Shown here piece after piece: positions 31,055 through 43,373 of a stretch of DNA of 64,000 nucleotides. The DNA comes from Parastagonospora avenae f. sp. tritici 18332-5 (Eukaryota > Ascomycota > Dothideomycetes > Pleosporales > Phaeosphaeriaceae). The notes under the pieces were generated by a model. It saw only the letters and a list, made by a program, of their open reading frames with translations, made no database searches and was not told the DNA's origin. The stretch is taken from the NCBI GenBank assembly GCA_022559985.1, contig JAFJTR010000019.1:310001-374000 (forward strand), in the 5' to 3' direction. Numbering within the stretch: position 1 is the first letter of the stretch; each line of letters begins with the position of its first letter. The translations under genes were made by a program, and so were the position numbers.

Positions 31055-32418
31055 TCATCGCTTCTCCGGATCTCCTCCTGCATGGATCGTCGTGTCTACG
31101 CCCGGCTCCGTCGTCGTCGCGTTCCATGCATCCCTCTCAATCACCACCTTGGTATCAACCTGTACGCCCCACATGCCCATGCCCGCTCCATCCCTAAGTG
31201 CCCTTTCATCACTGTCCCTACTTCCCCCACTATGCGTACCGCCAAAATGCTCACTGCTCTTTCCGATGCCGAGCTCGATCTCGTCGCTGTCGCCATCTGT
31301 TCTGGTGATGCGGCTTCGCGGGCCCTTGGCTGATGACATGTTGCCGTACTGGCTGCCGTAGCCGTACTTCGGTGGCATCTTAGAAGCTCCCGTGATGTAT
31401 GAGTTTGTCGATTCGCGCAGGAAGCGGACGTGTTCGCGGAGAAGAGGCCAGATTGCTGGGAGACATGCCGTGTATACTGCAACGCTGGCTTCGCGGGTGT
31501 ACCACAGCATGTAGGTCGTTCCGTAGAGATTCGAGAGGTTGTAGTACTTGGTAAGGATTGCGGCGACGATCTAAAAGGACGTATGTTAGTCACTGCTGTG
31601 TAAATGCCATTCCTGGAAAAGACTCACAACGAAAGTGCCCATGCTGAAGAGTAGTCCAAGACCAATCTTCTGCTTCAACGGAAGTGACAGAGATGCGATC
31701 ATCGGAATTGGTACGGCAATGATGAGCAAGTCACTGCTGATGTTGAAGGTCGCCTGCACAATGGCAAAGTGTTCGAGTGTCGTGCATTGCGGATTGGGAG
31801 GGGGAACGGCCCAGTACCCATTGAAAGGTCGGCACGCAGTGAAGAAGGCGATCTCAACAGCGATCCAACCAAGAGCCACATAGGCTGCTACGAATCTGAT
31901 CCATTTGATGTGTGTTGTGCCAGTGGTCATGCGGGCGAACATGAAGAGCATGCATGCTTTCAGGACCCAGATTACGTTCAACATGCACTGCACCGGATTA
32001 GCTCGGCTCAATGTGGATAAACCGTCCTGTACGTACCTGTTCAGACACAATGACAATCTTCGATCCTTTGATGCGCTCATCTATCTCCGCTGGCGAGAAT
32101 GTAGCAAACTCCTCGGGCAAAAAGAGGTTGGAGCCTCCCCCTCCTGCAATGATGTTCAGGCATGTTATGAGCCCGGTATAGAATAGTGGAACGGCCGTTA
32201 TCATCAACCAGTCGTCAATTGCGAGCTGTGAAGCACTCCGAACGCGGCGCCATCGCGCAAAGCTAACAGGCATTAGATTATTGTTGAAATAAGAGTGTGC
32301 TTTGAGAGACAACATACGTTCGTACTACCAGCAGGAAGATACCAATTCCATACATAGGCCATGATTGACTTGCAAGCTGTCGCTGAAACGTTGACATATC
32401 ATTCCCTTCTTCCGCCAT
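31055..32418 (-). CDS. Rhodopsin-domain (Pth11-like) seven-helix membrane protein
   Basis: Four exons: 32418-32318, 32262-32037, 31987-31628 and 31570-31055; introns of 55, 49 and 57 nt; 400 residues. Helix 1 is GIGIFLLVVRTFARW, followed by the family's SASQLAIDDWLMITAV, LNVIWVLKACMLFMFARMT, WIAVEIAFFTACRPFNGYW with its conserved CRPF and WAVPPPNPQC, NISSDLLIIAVPIP and LLFSMGTFVVIVAAILTKYYNL. This matches the fungal rhodopsin-domain/DUF3328-neighbour class often called PTH11-like, without a CFEM domain. The C-terminal 150 residues are a soluble Ser/Gly-rich tail (YGYGSQYGNMSSAKGPRSR). Predicted at the plasma membrane as an orphan receptor-like protein; no ligand is known. Confidence 0.88.
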
Positions 32419-34828
32419 TCTGTACTGAGCGATCGTGTTCTCGCTGAATGTATCGGATGGCCGACTGCTCCAGCATATGCCAAAGCCAAACGCTGATCAG
32501 AAACGGTCCGAAGGTGTGCTTACGGTGACATGGCACGTGTTGGACGGCCGTAATATGGAAAGACACAAACTTTTGACGGCGTGGAAAAAGCAGTGGGAAT
32601 GACGAACAGTCTTAGGAAAACGAATGCGTCTGACACAGAAAACCCGGCGCGGGGATGGATCTTTGGGGGGGTTCGTAATGATCGCAATGAAAAAGCACAA
32701 AGTACCTACCCGAACTGGCTACACGGGAGATCATCCCATCTTTGAACCACTCCTGAATCTTGTCAATACGCAACTGTCGCTAGCGTTGGATGCGCATGTG
32801 CAATTCGCTGAACAGGGTGGATCGCGCTGCCGGGGAATGACTCCGAGGTAGCTCCATCGTGTCTAGGAACCTCATGGCAAAGTCGGTTTGTGACATGGGA
32901 GCTAATAAAACATACTCTTGGTACCTGACCACGTTACCATTGGCGATTGATGTGCTTACGAGGCGCTCGTCCCCTGAACTGGCGCGGGGTGGTCAGACGG
33001 TTGCACAGTACGGGCGCGGGATGGGGAGCTACGAGCCGTCAAACGCATGTCCGGAGCCCATAGAGTTTGTGTCTTTTCCACTGCGTGTCCAACGGAGATG
33101 TCTACTATACGTGAACCCAGTGCATTCTTTGGGTTTCAGTAAGAACCTTGAGCCATGTCTCGCAGACCCCGCTGCATCCCTGCTGTCACTCTTTCGCAAC
33201 TGACTCTGGCTTTCTTTTCGCCATGAGCAAGCTAGACGGGATAAGGACATTCATCAGAGCCGAGAGATAAGAGATGTCCGGGGTCGAAATAACGAACGAG
33301 GGCGTGCAAGGTCCACTGGGCTAGGTAACGGGGCCGTCTGTCTAGGCACCTAGCTCACCCGGCCTCCCCCAGGCAAACGTGCCCCGGACGTGAGGCTGTA
33401 ATAGTGTTCCAAGGTGATGAGGCTTCGACGACCGAGCGCGATGAACGCAGCTGAACTTCCGAGACACGCAGCCTCGCATCCAAATAGTGCATGTCGATCC
33501 TATAAACGCGACGCGCATGAGGCCGCATGTAGACTGCCAGGATGCAGCCCCAATGCAGACGTGGCGTCGCCTCGAGCCCTACGAGAAGAAGCTGTGCGTG
33601 CCGTACCTGCGTGCGGCATTACAACGGTCAGTACATACATGACATCGGAATGCGTAAAATCTATTGCCCGGCCTTGGAAGAGGATAAGGAAAAAGCAACC
33701 CCTTGGAATCAACAGATGAGCAGGTTGTGGTTGGCTAGCGCGGCCCTTGCGGGAGTGGACCGCAGCCGCCCCGTTGCCATGCTGAGAGCGTGTGGATGGT
33801 GCCCGCGTAGAATTGACGCCATGGAGAGCGACTCCGAGGCTTCTGATACGCGATTTTCAAGCTTTCAAAATGTGATCGGCGAGTGGAACGATACTGCAGG
33901 TGTGCTTTTCCCCCGCCACGCTGTGATGCTGGACTGGATTGTTTTGATAGGTGGAGTTCACCAGGGCAGGGAGGCTCGCCCCACTCAAAGGCACGTTCAC
34001 GCCGCATATGATGGGCAGCGACCAGCATTAGAAGAAACGTCCAATTGTTTCCATCTGCTCATCGCTGCACCTTACCACAGTCTGCAGCTATAAGAGACCA
34101 GCGTTCGTATCTATCTGTTACGCTCTCGCTGTTTCACTGTTTCCTCGCACAAACCCCAACAGCTTCCATCACATGTGCCAGGCGGTGACATACCAACGTG
34201 CCCGGGCCCATTAATCCTGTACTCGGTCTCTTCCAGCAACTCCAGGATGTTAATAAATAAGGCCGTGCTAAGCATTCTCACGCGATTTTCCGGAAAACTC
34301 GGATGGGTTTGAAAAGAGGACACCCTGCAGAAATGCTTCTTGGCGTTCATTGGAGTAGACCCTGGCTTTGAGGTCGACAATGCTCTCCACTTGAAGTGCA
34401 TTGGGTTTGGATTTGATGGTTAGTGGTACGGGACAGTTACATCAACGTTCCAGTGTGGCTGCAATGGACTGCTCAATGCGAAACATTTGCTTCAGCGTGG
34501 GCGTTGAGAAGACTCGAGTCGGAGCAACACAATGATCGAACAAGAGGAGTCTCAAAGAGAAAGAACCAGGAACTGTCCGCTTCACACCTCACTTCGAACA
34601 TACGGGCGATGTAGACCCCGCGCTTCAACGTTCAGTTGCTTGTCAAAGAAATTTTTCCGATTGGATTGTCTAATGAACATCAAGTATACTCATCCTGAAC
34701 TTGTATCATTCGCAACGTCGTCCCAGCTAGTCCTAGGCGCTCATTGCTGAGATCTTCTACACTTTCGTCTCAAAGATCAGGCTTGAAGAAGCACCACCAC
34801 GTCCTTGCAATCTTCCCATTTGTCTCCA
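32419..34828. other. Long gene-poor spacer (about 2.4 kb)
   Basis: The left end is the promoter of the rhodopsin-domain gene. The remainder has overlapping open frames of 60-183 codons on both strands in GC-rich sequence, without domain signatures or consistent splice signals. The frame at 33542-34093 (+) is the longest but overlaps others and looks non-coding. Confidence 0.4.
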
Positions 34829-36191
34829 CTAGCCAACATCTTCACTTCCCTCTACATGCACCTTCGCCTCAATTTCACGCAAGTGCTCAAGCATCAAAAT
34901 CTCAAATGTAGGTCTCCAGGACCAGATGGAGACTGGCACAGCCGCCCGCTCCAGCACCTCGAACGCGGGAATAAATCCGACACGTTCCACGGCATCATTA
35001 GGGACCTCGAATACGACAATCAAACCCTCGGTTTCTCTGGTTGTGGGTAGAAAAACACCGGTTTGGAGAGACATGAAGACAGCGCGGCACAGATACTTGT
35101 GTTCGCTGTGATACGGCCAAGTGAGCTTTAGGCATTCGAGCCCGTAGGGCAACCTCTCGGCAAGGTCGCTGTCGCCATTGCTTAAGTCGAGGATACATTT
35201 CGCCTTGATACGCAGGCTCTTGAGTATAGCGAAGTCGCGCAGCGAGCCAAGGAAGCTCTCTGTCCGGTCTCCGGATTCCGTTGCTTGGTTACACTAGCAG
35301 ATTCATAAAGCACAAAGGAAGTGGGTGAATCAGCGTGATAGCGAAGACCGGCTGCGAGTTCTGCCCACATGATGTGAGGCAAACGAGTGTCGTCGTACGG
35401 GGGTTCGTACAACGGGTCACAGATTATGGTTTGTTAAAGAAAACTCCGCAGTTTCTTGACCGATTTGAGGATCTTGACAATGATGCAGGTCTCAAGGATG
35501 CAGAAATCAAGCTTCAGCGTTGTGATGTTCGATGTCGATTTTGGCAATGGCCATGGCTCATTGGTCTCGCGTCCGACGAAGTGCACCAGGACGAGTGTGT
35601 GCAGGCTCGGTAGACTGAACACCGGTGCAATGTGGCGGATTTCGAGGTTTTCCAATCTTAGTTCTAGTTTCTCGAGATGTGCGAATGTGTTCGTGTCCGG
35701 TTGAACAGGGATCGTGATCGAGCCGTTCAATAGCTTGATAACAAGGCATTGCTCCATGACATCTTCTCCATCTAGATCTAGGATCTTTCTGTAGAGATTC
35801 ACCTTCAACACCTTGATGTTCGTCGCTTCCTTCAAGATGGGAGGCTCATTGACACGCTTGGGATGAATCTCTTCTATCTTTCGGATGAACTTGCACAGGC
35901 GTGTATTGCCTACCAGCTCTTGTAATATTCCATACCGTACGCACTCTGGTACGCATTCATATAAGCCTGCTTCAGTAATACCTTTGTAGAACTTGCTTGT
36001 CGGCACATCTTCGCTAGAGCGTCATTGGAGAGGCGCCCAGTGATGTTGAGAAGGAGCTCGTCAGGTAGACCACCCAGACATGCTTCCGGGTTCTTAGGAA
36101 CGACAAACATTGTGGGATCGGGATCAGCCGCTGTAGCCCCGGGCGCACAGCATGAGGGTAGTGCATCTCCCATTGTCTTGATTACGTTCAT
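34829..36191 (-). pseudogene. Broken F-box gene
   Basis: Starting at ATG 36191, the product would open MNVIKTMGDALPS and reach an F-box (GGLPDELLLNITGRLSNDAL, then AKMCR). At about 36000 the sense frame jumps (CR to TSKFYKGITEAGLYECV), consistent with one lost base. It runs as leucine-rich segments (LEKLELRLENLEIRHIAPVF, LPSLHTLVLVHFVG) to an in-frame TAA at 35434-35436. The same frame continues beyond the stop (CDPLYEPPYDDTRLPHIMWAE). It changes again near 35285-35297, resuming with TESFLGSLRDFAILKSLRIKAK, AERLPYGLECLKLTWPY, and ending at 34829. Intact relatives would be about 450-residue F-box proteins of unknown substrate. No intron signals reconcile the breaks, so I call it a pseudogene. 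Confidence 0.72.
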
Positions 36192-36796
36192 TCTTGGAAG
36201 AGAGGATGCAGTAGGCTCCACAGTGATGGGGATCTAAGGCTTAGCTGACGTGAATATGACCCTCAAGAAGCTCGAGTCAAGGTTGGGTTGTTGTGAGATG
36301 CGATCAACAAAAAGCGTTGTGAGGAACATGAAGTAGTCCTGGGAGAACATCTCGATTCACTGCTTGAAGTGCTAAAACTTGGCTCAACGACAGGAGCGTC
36401 ATTGTCGGCGTCAAGAGGTCCATGATTTCACCTCATGACAACATCAAAGAGGCACCTTGCGGAAACATTGTAAAACCCATTCCAAAGTGATCTCAGTACA
36501 TTTCAGAAAGACCGTCTTAACACCTCCTCAGGCACAACTAGACATGCTCAAACTATTGAGTAGCTTAGTGTCTTAATCGCAATACCCACCTAATTCATCC
36601 TACTTCATCACCATCTGCAACAATTCGTGCACGGCTCCGACGTGCTTCTCCACCATCTCAACGCCGTCAACAGCACACCCAGTTTGTCCTCAACACAAAT
36701 TATCTCACAACATCATTACAAGCTCAAAACCACTTCCAAATAATTATCCTCATTACATCTGCTCCTCACGACTCTACATTTCTCTCACATCTCTTC
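36192..36796. other. Intergenic, pyrimidine-rich
   Basis: About 600 bp between the F-box pseudogene start and the CFT1 stop. It is rich in C/T and CATC-like runs toward the CFT1 end. No gene is seen. Confidence 0.45.
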
Positions 36797-39700
36797 CTAC
36801 ATCCCCCTTCTACCAAAAATCCCCCACCCCCCAAGGACCTCCCTCTCCCCCCAAAGCCCCCACTCATCCCCGCCCCACTTCCCCAATCCCTCTCTCCTCC
36901 TCTGCTCCCCCAGCTCCCCCCAACGCATCAACAACCCACCATCCAGCATCGCCCTCTGCGTCCCGGCATCCCACCCTCCCTCCACAACATCCGCGGCGCG
37001 GAACGCCTTGCCATTCAGCCCGCACGGCGAGTCGAGGAATTGCTGGAGGTGTGTGGCGAGGCCGGAGAGACGGCGATAGCTGGATTCGGATAGCGGGGTG
37101 ATCAGGGCAAGAGTGCCAGATTGGGTGGTGCAGAGGATTTGGTGGAGGGGGAGGGGGGAAGTCGTGGAGGTGGAGAATTCAGAGGAGGTGGGCATGTGCA
37201 GGCGGGATTGGAGGAGGTGCATTGTCGAGGGGAAGTGGCCGGTGTGGAAGGTGGATTTTTGGAGGAGGCGGGTTCCGCCCATGCTCTTCGGGTCTGTATG
37301 TTATATTAGTTGTGGTTGAGATGAGGTCAGGATGAGGGGACGTACGGTCAGGGTCGAATTGCAGGACTTGTAGGTTCATGTCGGCGTCTGCGACGATGAT
37401 GTGGAGCTGTTCTTCGAAGGGGAGGAAGTCGGCGGTTATGCATTCGAGGTGGTGCTTGCTGCGGCCGAAAAGCATCATCTTATAGGGCTCTTCCTATTAT
37501 GAGTATTAGTATTGCGTCTCCTGAGTCTAGCGGTCGAGATGCGACGTACCGTATAACCGGTAAACCAAGCGCCCTTGTATGCGTCCCCCATCAGTAGCAT
37601 GCCCGTATTTGGCAGCGTCTTCAGTGTAGTGACATAACACTGCATGTCCATGAATGCGACAGGCAAGAGTGTTCCGTCCTCCTTGAGCCCACGAACCATA
37701 CTCTTCTGCCCCTGCGCCATGATCAAGAAGCCTTGGGTGCCAAGATCTGAGATGGCGGACACGGCGCCCTTTACTTCATCTTTGACGATGAGCTTGAGAC
37801 GCTTGTTGGTCTCAGGATGATCAGGCTCGGGCACGACGGTGATGACCTCAAAGATGCGGATGTTACCCTTCGTCGCAAGATCTTCGCCAAGAACGATTGC
37901 AGTGCCGACAGCGATCACATCCTTGCGTTGGTGCGTCGTCTCGGAAACTTCAAGATTCAGCGTCTTGATGCACAATATGACTTCTTGTGGGTCGAGCACG
38001 TGCGTGTCGATGACTGTCCATGTCTTCTCGTCCATGACCTTGATAACACCGTGCTCAACCTTGGGCTTGAAAGAAGTTTCTTCCTTTGGTAATTCGTAGT
38101 GGAAGGTGTCATTCGGATCCAAGGTATATTCTTCTGGTTGACCAGTGCCGATGACGTATAGTCCGCTGGGATGGTAGGCAAGAGCATGCACTTCCGCATC
38201 CATTGGCATTCGTCGTGTTGCCCACCCTAAATGACCGTAATGCGTACTGGGTGGCAACTGTGATATGCGAAGCGTGTCTGTGCTGTCCAAATATGCGAAG
38301 CCTCTTTGACACGATGATGTGTGAAAGCGCGTGAGGGACTTGACCGGGTTTCCGCTCAAGCCAATGACCCGGGGCGCGCTGGATGACTCTTTGAGAATGA
38401 ACGCAGGTGATCTTCCGCGTTGGATAACGGTGCTGTAGCCATTGATGTTGTCCAATGCTAGCAATGTACTTTCGAAACCAGGCTCATCTGCTGCTTCCTC
38501 CTGGGCTCCATCCTCCATGTAGCGTGGGACATGTTGTTGTGACAGCTTGACCCAACGCAAATTCTTCGTCCATATATCCGACGATGATCGAGAAGGCGAA
38601 TGGATTGCTTTGTAGATCACAAGATCATCATTGGATGTACGCACCTTACACATCGTTAGTCGTGACAAGCTTTTTTCGTGACAAGCAAGACTTACAATCA
38701 AATGCGGTGATCTAGAAGTGGCATCACCGAGGTCAGCTGCTAATATCTCCGTTATGGTCGCCTTTGCTGAGCTTCGCTTTGGCATGTAGTCCATGGTAAG
38801 GAGTGGGGGCAGGAAGCCCAGTGCTTCTGCGACGTAGCTCGGTTTTTCCAGCTGTGACATGGCAAAGATACGCAAACCGCCTTCAGGAGTCAGAAGGAAT
38901 GCAAAGACTTCGGTAAAGGAGGACGACTGAAAAAGGCTTGCCGACAGCCACTCCGTCCCAGAAAGCCCAGTAGCCTCAATATCCTCGACCTCGCCGTCGC
39001 CGGTAGCTTTGTAAATCTTGACACTGGAGTCTTCCCGCTGAATGAGGAGGTATGGATCGGCAAAGCTTGCGTTGATGATGTTCAGCTCGTTGCCTGTCTC
39101 CTCATCCTCCATGGGTATGATTTGCTCCATGCCAAGTTCTGGCAACCCGTCGTTAGCAAAATGTTCTCAAATTATGCGATTGTCTGCTTACCCGAGTCAT
39201 ACGTTCGAACCTCACTCCTCAGTACCTGCACAACCTTGGTACCTCGAGCCAGGACACCTACGCTGAGCGTCAAGCCTTCGTCCCGCTCAAAGTCGCCTTT
39301 CTCTGTCTCCGAGAGCTCGTTACCATGCACTTCGTAGACTACGGTGCTTTCTGTACCATCTTCCCAAGCTTTTGAGACGACCAAGTACTGATCGTAGTCC
39401 ACGTCAGAAGAGGCATTGGCTTCGGCGTCCTGACCAAAGTCGGCGATTATACCAGCAGGGGCTTGTTTCTTGGCATGGACAGCCCATAAACCGTTTGATG
39501 AGGGGAGCTCGGTCTGTGCTAACATGGTAGGATGCAGTTCACGGTTGAGTGCTGTGATGGCTCCAGCGGCCCCACGGCCGGTAGAAACCATGATCTCGGC
39601 TTTAGTAAGTGACTCAGTATCCTTACCAGGATGCAGAACGGTATCTCGTATCGGCGCGATGCTTGGAAGCACATCGTGCACTCTGAACGTGTAAGTGCCA

Positions 39701-41205
39701 GGGGCAGTCGGTTCTGCAGCAGCGGCAGTAATTTTTTTCACAGTCGTAGCTGTGTCGTTGTAGAGGTCGTCGTCTAAGTCATCCACCTCCTCTTCGTCGA
39801 CATCAGACATGTCTTCGTCATCGCCTGATTGTGCCACGTTGGATTGCTTTCGCCGAAGCTGATTAGACGTACTGGTCCAGCCCATGAGCACCGACTCGCC
39901 GTCCTCGCTTCCGATGAAGAGCCGACCGCGTCCCAGGTTTGTCGAGCACGAGGCACGAGTCTTGAGAATACTCCCGCCGTTGTCTGCAGGCACTGGCTGA
40001 ACCGTCATGGCGGACACATTGCGTCCATCTAGGGAGAAAGTCAAAATGAAAATGGACCCGTCATGGAGCACAATCATAACATCTCCTGTGTCTTGAGACA
40101 ATAGCTCGAGGGTACAGCCTTCTAGCCGCAGTGCGAGATCCGACTGGTCGCTCAAGGCGAACGAGGTGCATGCCTTTGTCAGCTCGTTGACAGCCACACC
40201 GTTGGTTTTGCCTGCCTGGTCCACATGTATGATTTCATTGCAGCCGACTAACAAGGCTCCTCCTATTGGATGTGGTAGCGGAACCACTTGTGTGAGATCG
40301 TATGGCAGGCCCGGAACTGATAGTAGCGTCGTGGAAGCCTTTTGCTCGAGGTCGAGGGTGAAGACGGTGTAGGTAAGGATATCCTTGCGATGTGTAAGGA
40401 GTGAAGCGGCGGTGGCTTTGGAGGACGAGATGACACCAAATGTGGGTTCTCGGTACTCGTGCAGGAAGGCGAGGTGCACGGGGTGGGTCAGGGTTGGATC
40501 GAGGTTGGTGAGGGGCAGCACAAACGAGGACGAGTAGGGAGTCTTGACTGCTTCGTCGCCATTGGCACCATTCGCGCGCTCAGCTTTGCCCTCGTGCGCA
40601 GCCTCATTGTCCGAGTCATATTCGTCCTCGGCCAGATCACGCTGTCTGAAGGGCAAGATGGCGAGGTTGTGGGTGCCAAATTTGAGGGCGGCGCATCTGC
40701 TGCTTGGATCTGCCGTCAAGAAGTTGTACGTGTCTTTCAGCTCAGCATCCCACGGGGCAAGACCGGGCACGTCTGGGTTCTCATAGTAGTGTATTGATAT
40801 TGTATGGAGGTTGTACGTCTCCGGGTCCCATTCCACCAAGCTCAGCTTTGCGTCCCGAAAAGCCACCAGCAGCGCCTCCGCACGTGACTTTGTATTGAGC
40901 GCCTTGACACGTGCGAGTGAGATGACTGTGCCTGCCAGAGCGAATTCGCCGACCAGCACCAGCTTTGCCGTATTCTCTATGCGCTGCAGTGGCACATCGG
41001 CCGCCTCTGTGTCGAAGTTTGCTGCCGCGTTATCGGCTTCACCCTCCCCGCCAGACGCGACCTCGGTCACGGTCGATTTAAGCTCAAAGATTTGAAGCAG
41101 CGAATTCTTGGCGACGATGAGATTGTTGGAGCGCGATGAAAGGAAGGGGAGGTTGATGGCGTGGCTGACGGCCGTGGGCGGCGCAATCTCAGTGTAGGCC
41201 TGCAT
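36797..41205 (-). CDS. CFT1: Cft1/CPSF160, cleavage and polyadenylation factor subunit
   Basis: Five exons: 41205-39192, 39138-38696, 38644-37550, 37493-37346 and 37293-36797; introns of 53, 51, 56 and 52 nt; 1398 residues, as expected. The start MQAYTEIAPPTAVSHAINLPFL and NNLIVAKNSLLQIFELKS are the Cft1 N-terminus. Beta-propeller segments follow throughout, with acidic loops. RTYDSELGMEQIIPMEDE is restored by the first splice, and the C-terminal CPSF_A region begins around the LFGRSKHHLECITADFLPF exon and ends in YRRLSGLATHLQQFLDSPCGLNGKAFRAADVV. Cft1 is the scaffold of the polymerase module of CPF in the nucleus. The 51-nt intron (38645-38695) is a multiple of three without a stop. Divergent from the LMBD1 gene. 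Confidence 0.96.
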
Positions 41206-41554
41206 GGTGGTGGTGTGAAGCTAGTACACGACCAATTGTCATAGTGGTGAAGCTATCGCGGGCGGGGTACGGGGTGGGGACAAGGCCGTGGTGCTGTCTT
41301 TTGGTGTTGGACGCGTTCAAAGAGCTCAACGTCGGCTCAAAACACTAGCGCGAGGGAGCTTGGACGGCATGCACGGTCGATCTAGGCCCCCGCCCGTGCC
41401 GCTAGACGTCATCTTGGTGCTGCTACAAACAGGCATCTGCTCTCGACCTTCGACCTGCACATCTTGCATCCATCACGTTGTGGTGGTAGAGAGAAGGTAC
41501 AATATCCTCCTGTACACATTACTTTGTCTCCGACTAACCGACAACGAGCACACA
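41206..41554. promoter_or_regulatory. Shared divergent promoter of CFT1 and LMBD1
   Basis: This 349-bp spacer separates two outward-facing start codons. It is C/T-rich with no obvious TATA box, as usual for constitutive genes. The frame open from 41288 toward 41555 is probably leader sequence. Confidence 0.5.
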
Positions 41555-43373
41555 ATGGCGCTCATACAAACAAGCCTCATCTGGGTGGCCTACGCCGTCA
41601 CCGTCGCCATTCTCCTCGCCATAGCTTCCATCTTCGTCTTCCTCTACCAGAAGCCGAGAGATCGGGCCGCATCGGTTACCATTGTCTGCATCTTCACGAC
41701 CCTCGCACTGCTTGCAACGGTCCTCCTCATCCCCGTCGACGTTGCGCTCGTCTCGTCTACGTCCAGATCGAGCCTAGGCCAGAAGAAGGACTGGGCCACA
41801 CCAGAAAAGGTCCACGGCATTGTCCGCACCCTCGAAATTGTCTACTACACGCTCTACTCGCTTGATGCGCTCCTCTGCCTGATTGTTGTACCCTTCACCT
41901 ACTTCTGGTACGAGGAATACGACGAGGACGCGGCCGAACATGGCGAGCAGACGGCGGGCCAGCGCATCTGGGGCGCCTTCAAGTACACCATCGCCTTCCT
42001 GGTCTTCGTTGTTGCCATCTTCCTGATTGGCTTCTTCGTGCCCTTTGCAAAGCAGGCAAAGGATGACAAGCGCCTCGACCTGGACTACTTCAAACATCTC
42101 CTCTCCGAGAACCGTAAGTATCCACTCCACGTCTTCACGTGCATGGCTAACTCACGCAGATGGAGAACGTGCTCTTGCATTCGCACTTGGCCTTCTGATG
42201 ACCGTCGGTACCGTTCTGTTCGTCCTCTACACCGGAGCCGGAATGGCAATGCTACCCGTGGCCATGATCAAATCCGCTCCATATGTCTCGAACCCTACCC
42301 TAGCCGCCAACACTGCGTCCCAGCTCGAGGCGAACCGCGAGCGCCAGAGGCAGCTTGAGGGCCGCAACGAAGGTCGCGATGGAGGACTAGATGCCCGTGA
42401 TAGGCGTGAGCTTGAGTCTCTCATCCGCGAAGAGCGTACCCTGATCCGCCGTGAGCGTCTTGCCGCGGAGTCGAGCGGCGAGGACCGTCACTGGATCGTC
42501 AAGACATGGATCAAAATCGAAGCCGTATTCCGCCCGCTCAAGCTCATCGGTGGACTACTGCTCATCGTCGTCGCCCTTGTCATCTTCGCCAGCATGCTCA
42601 TCACAGGCATCGACAAGGCCAAGAACTCAATCTGCGGCGCGCACTGTGGCTATATCCTTGGTCACATCAACATCTTCCAGCCACTGAACTGGGTCCTTGT
42701 AAAGTCGTCTAAGGTCTTCCCCATCGACTACGTCCTGTTCCTCCTCCTGGTCTTGTTCTTCTTCTCCGCGTCCGTCGCTGGCATCGCGACCGCTGGCATC
42801 CGCTTCCTTTGGCTCACCATCTTCAAAATTCGCAAGGGACATACATCGCCTCAGGCAATGCTGATGGCAACCGTCCTACTCACTCTGATTGTGCTTGGCA
42901 TCAACTACTCCGTCGCCATGGTTGTCGCTCCACAGTACGCCACCTTTGGTCCCCAGACCTACTGCGACTTGAGCACCAACTCTCGCGATGAGAGGCCCGA
43001 CTGCTCAGAGCACAAGGACCTCATCAAGCCATGCAGCGAGCTCGCCAAGAACCCATCTGCCCAAGACGTGTGCACACCATCCGTTTTGAGCACATTCATC
43101 AATCGAGTCACCATCAACTTCCCCTTCTTTGGTGTCGTCTTGTTCTGGTCTCAGTTCGCCTTCCTCGGCGTGTACCTGATCGTCTTCGTTACAACGCTAT
43201 TCCGCGTTCCCAAGATCGACCAGGACCAGGTTGATCGCGATCTTGAGGAGGAAGAGGAGGAGGGCCTTCTTGCCAGCACTGGACGCAGGTTCAATGCTAC
43301 CTGGCAAGATATCACCGGTCGCTCCAAGCAGACCTATGGTGCAACCGAGTCAGGGAACGGCGAGCACAGCTAG
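41555..43373 (+). CDS. LMBD1-type lysosomal/vacuolar cobalamin transporter
   Basis: Two exons: 41555-42113 and 42160-43373, with a 46-nt intron (GTAAGT...CGCAG); 590 residues. I chose MALIQTSLIW at 41555 because it opens directly into helix 1. About nine hydrophobic helices are visible: WVAYAVTVAILLAIASIFVFLY, IVCIFTTLALLATVLLIPVD with the conserved PVDVALVS, a YSLDALLCLIVVPFTYFWYEEYDE segment, FLVFVVAIFLIGFFV, ALAFALGLLMTVGTVLFVLYTGAGMAMLP, LIGGLLLIVVALVIFASMLI, FLLLVLFFFSASVAGIATAGIR and two more. Between them lies a charged loop (QLEANRERQRQLEGRNEGRD). The acidic C-terminal tail follows TTLFRVPKIDQDQ. Family role: export of vitamin B12 from the lysosome in animals; in fungi, a vacuolar membrane protein of uncertain cargo. 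Confidence 0.9.

Noticed and set aside
33414..34093. Overlapping open frames of 101 and 183 codons in the 32.4-34.8 kb spacer
   Set aside because: They overlap in different frames in GC-rich sequence with no domain, no splice signals and amino-acid composition typical of random frames.
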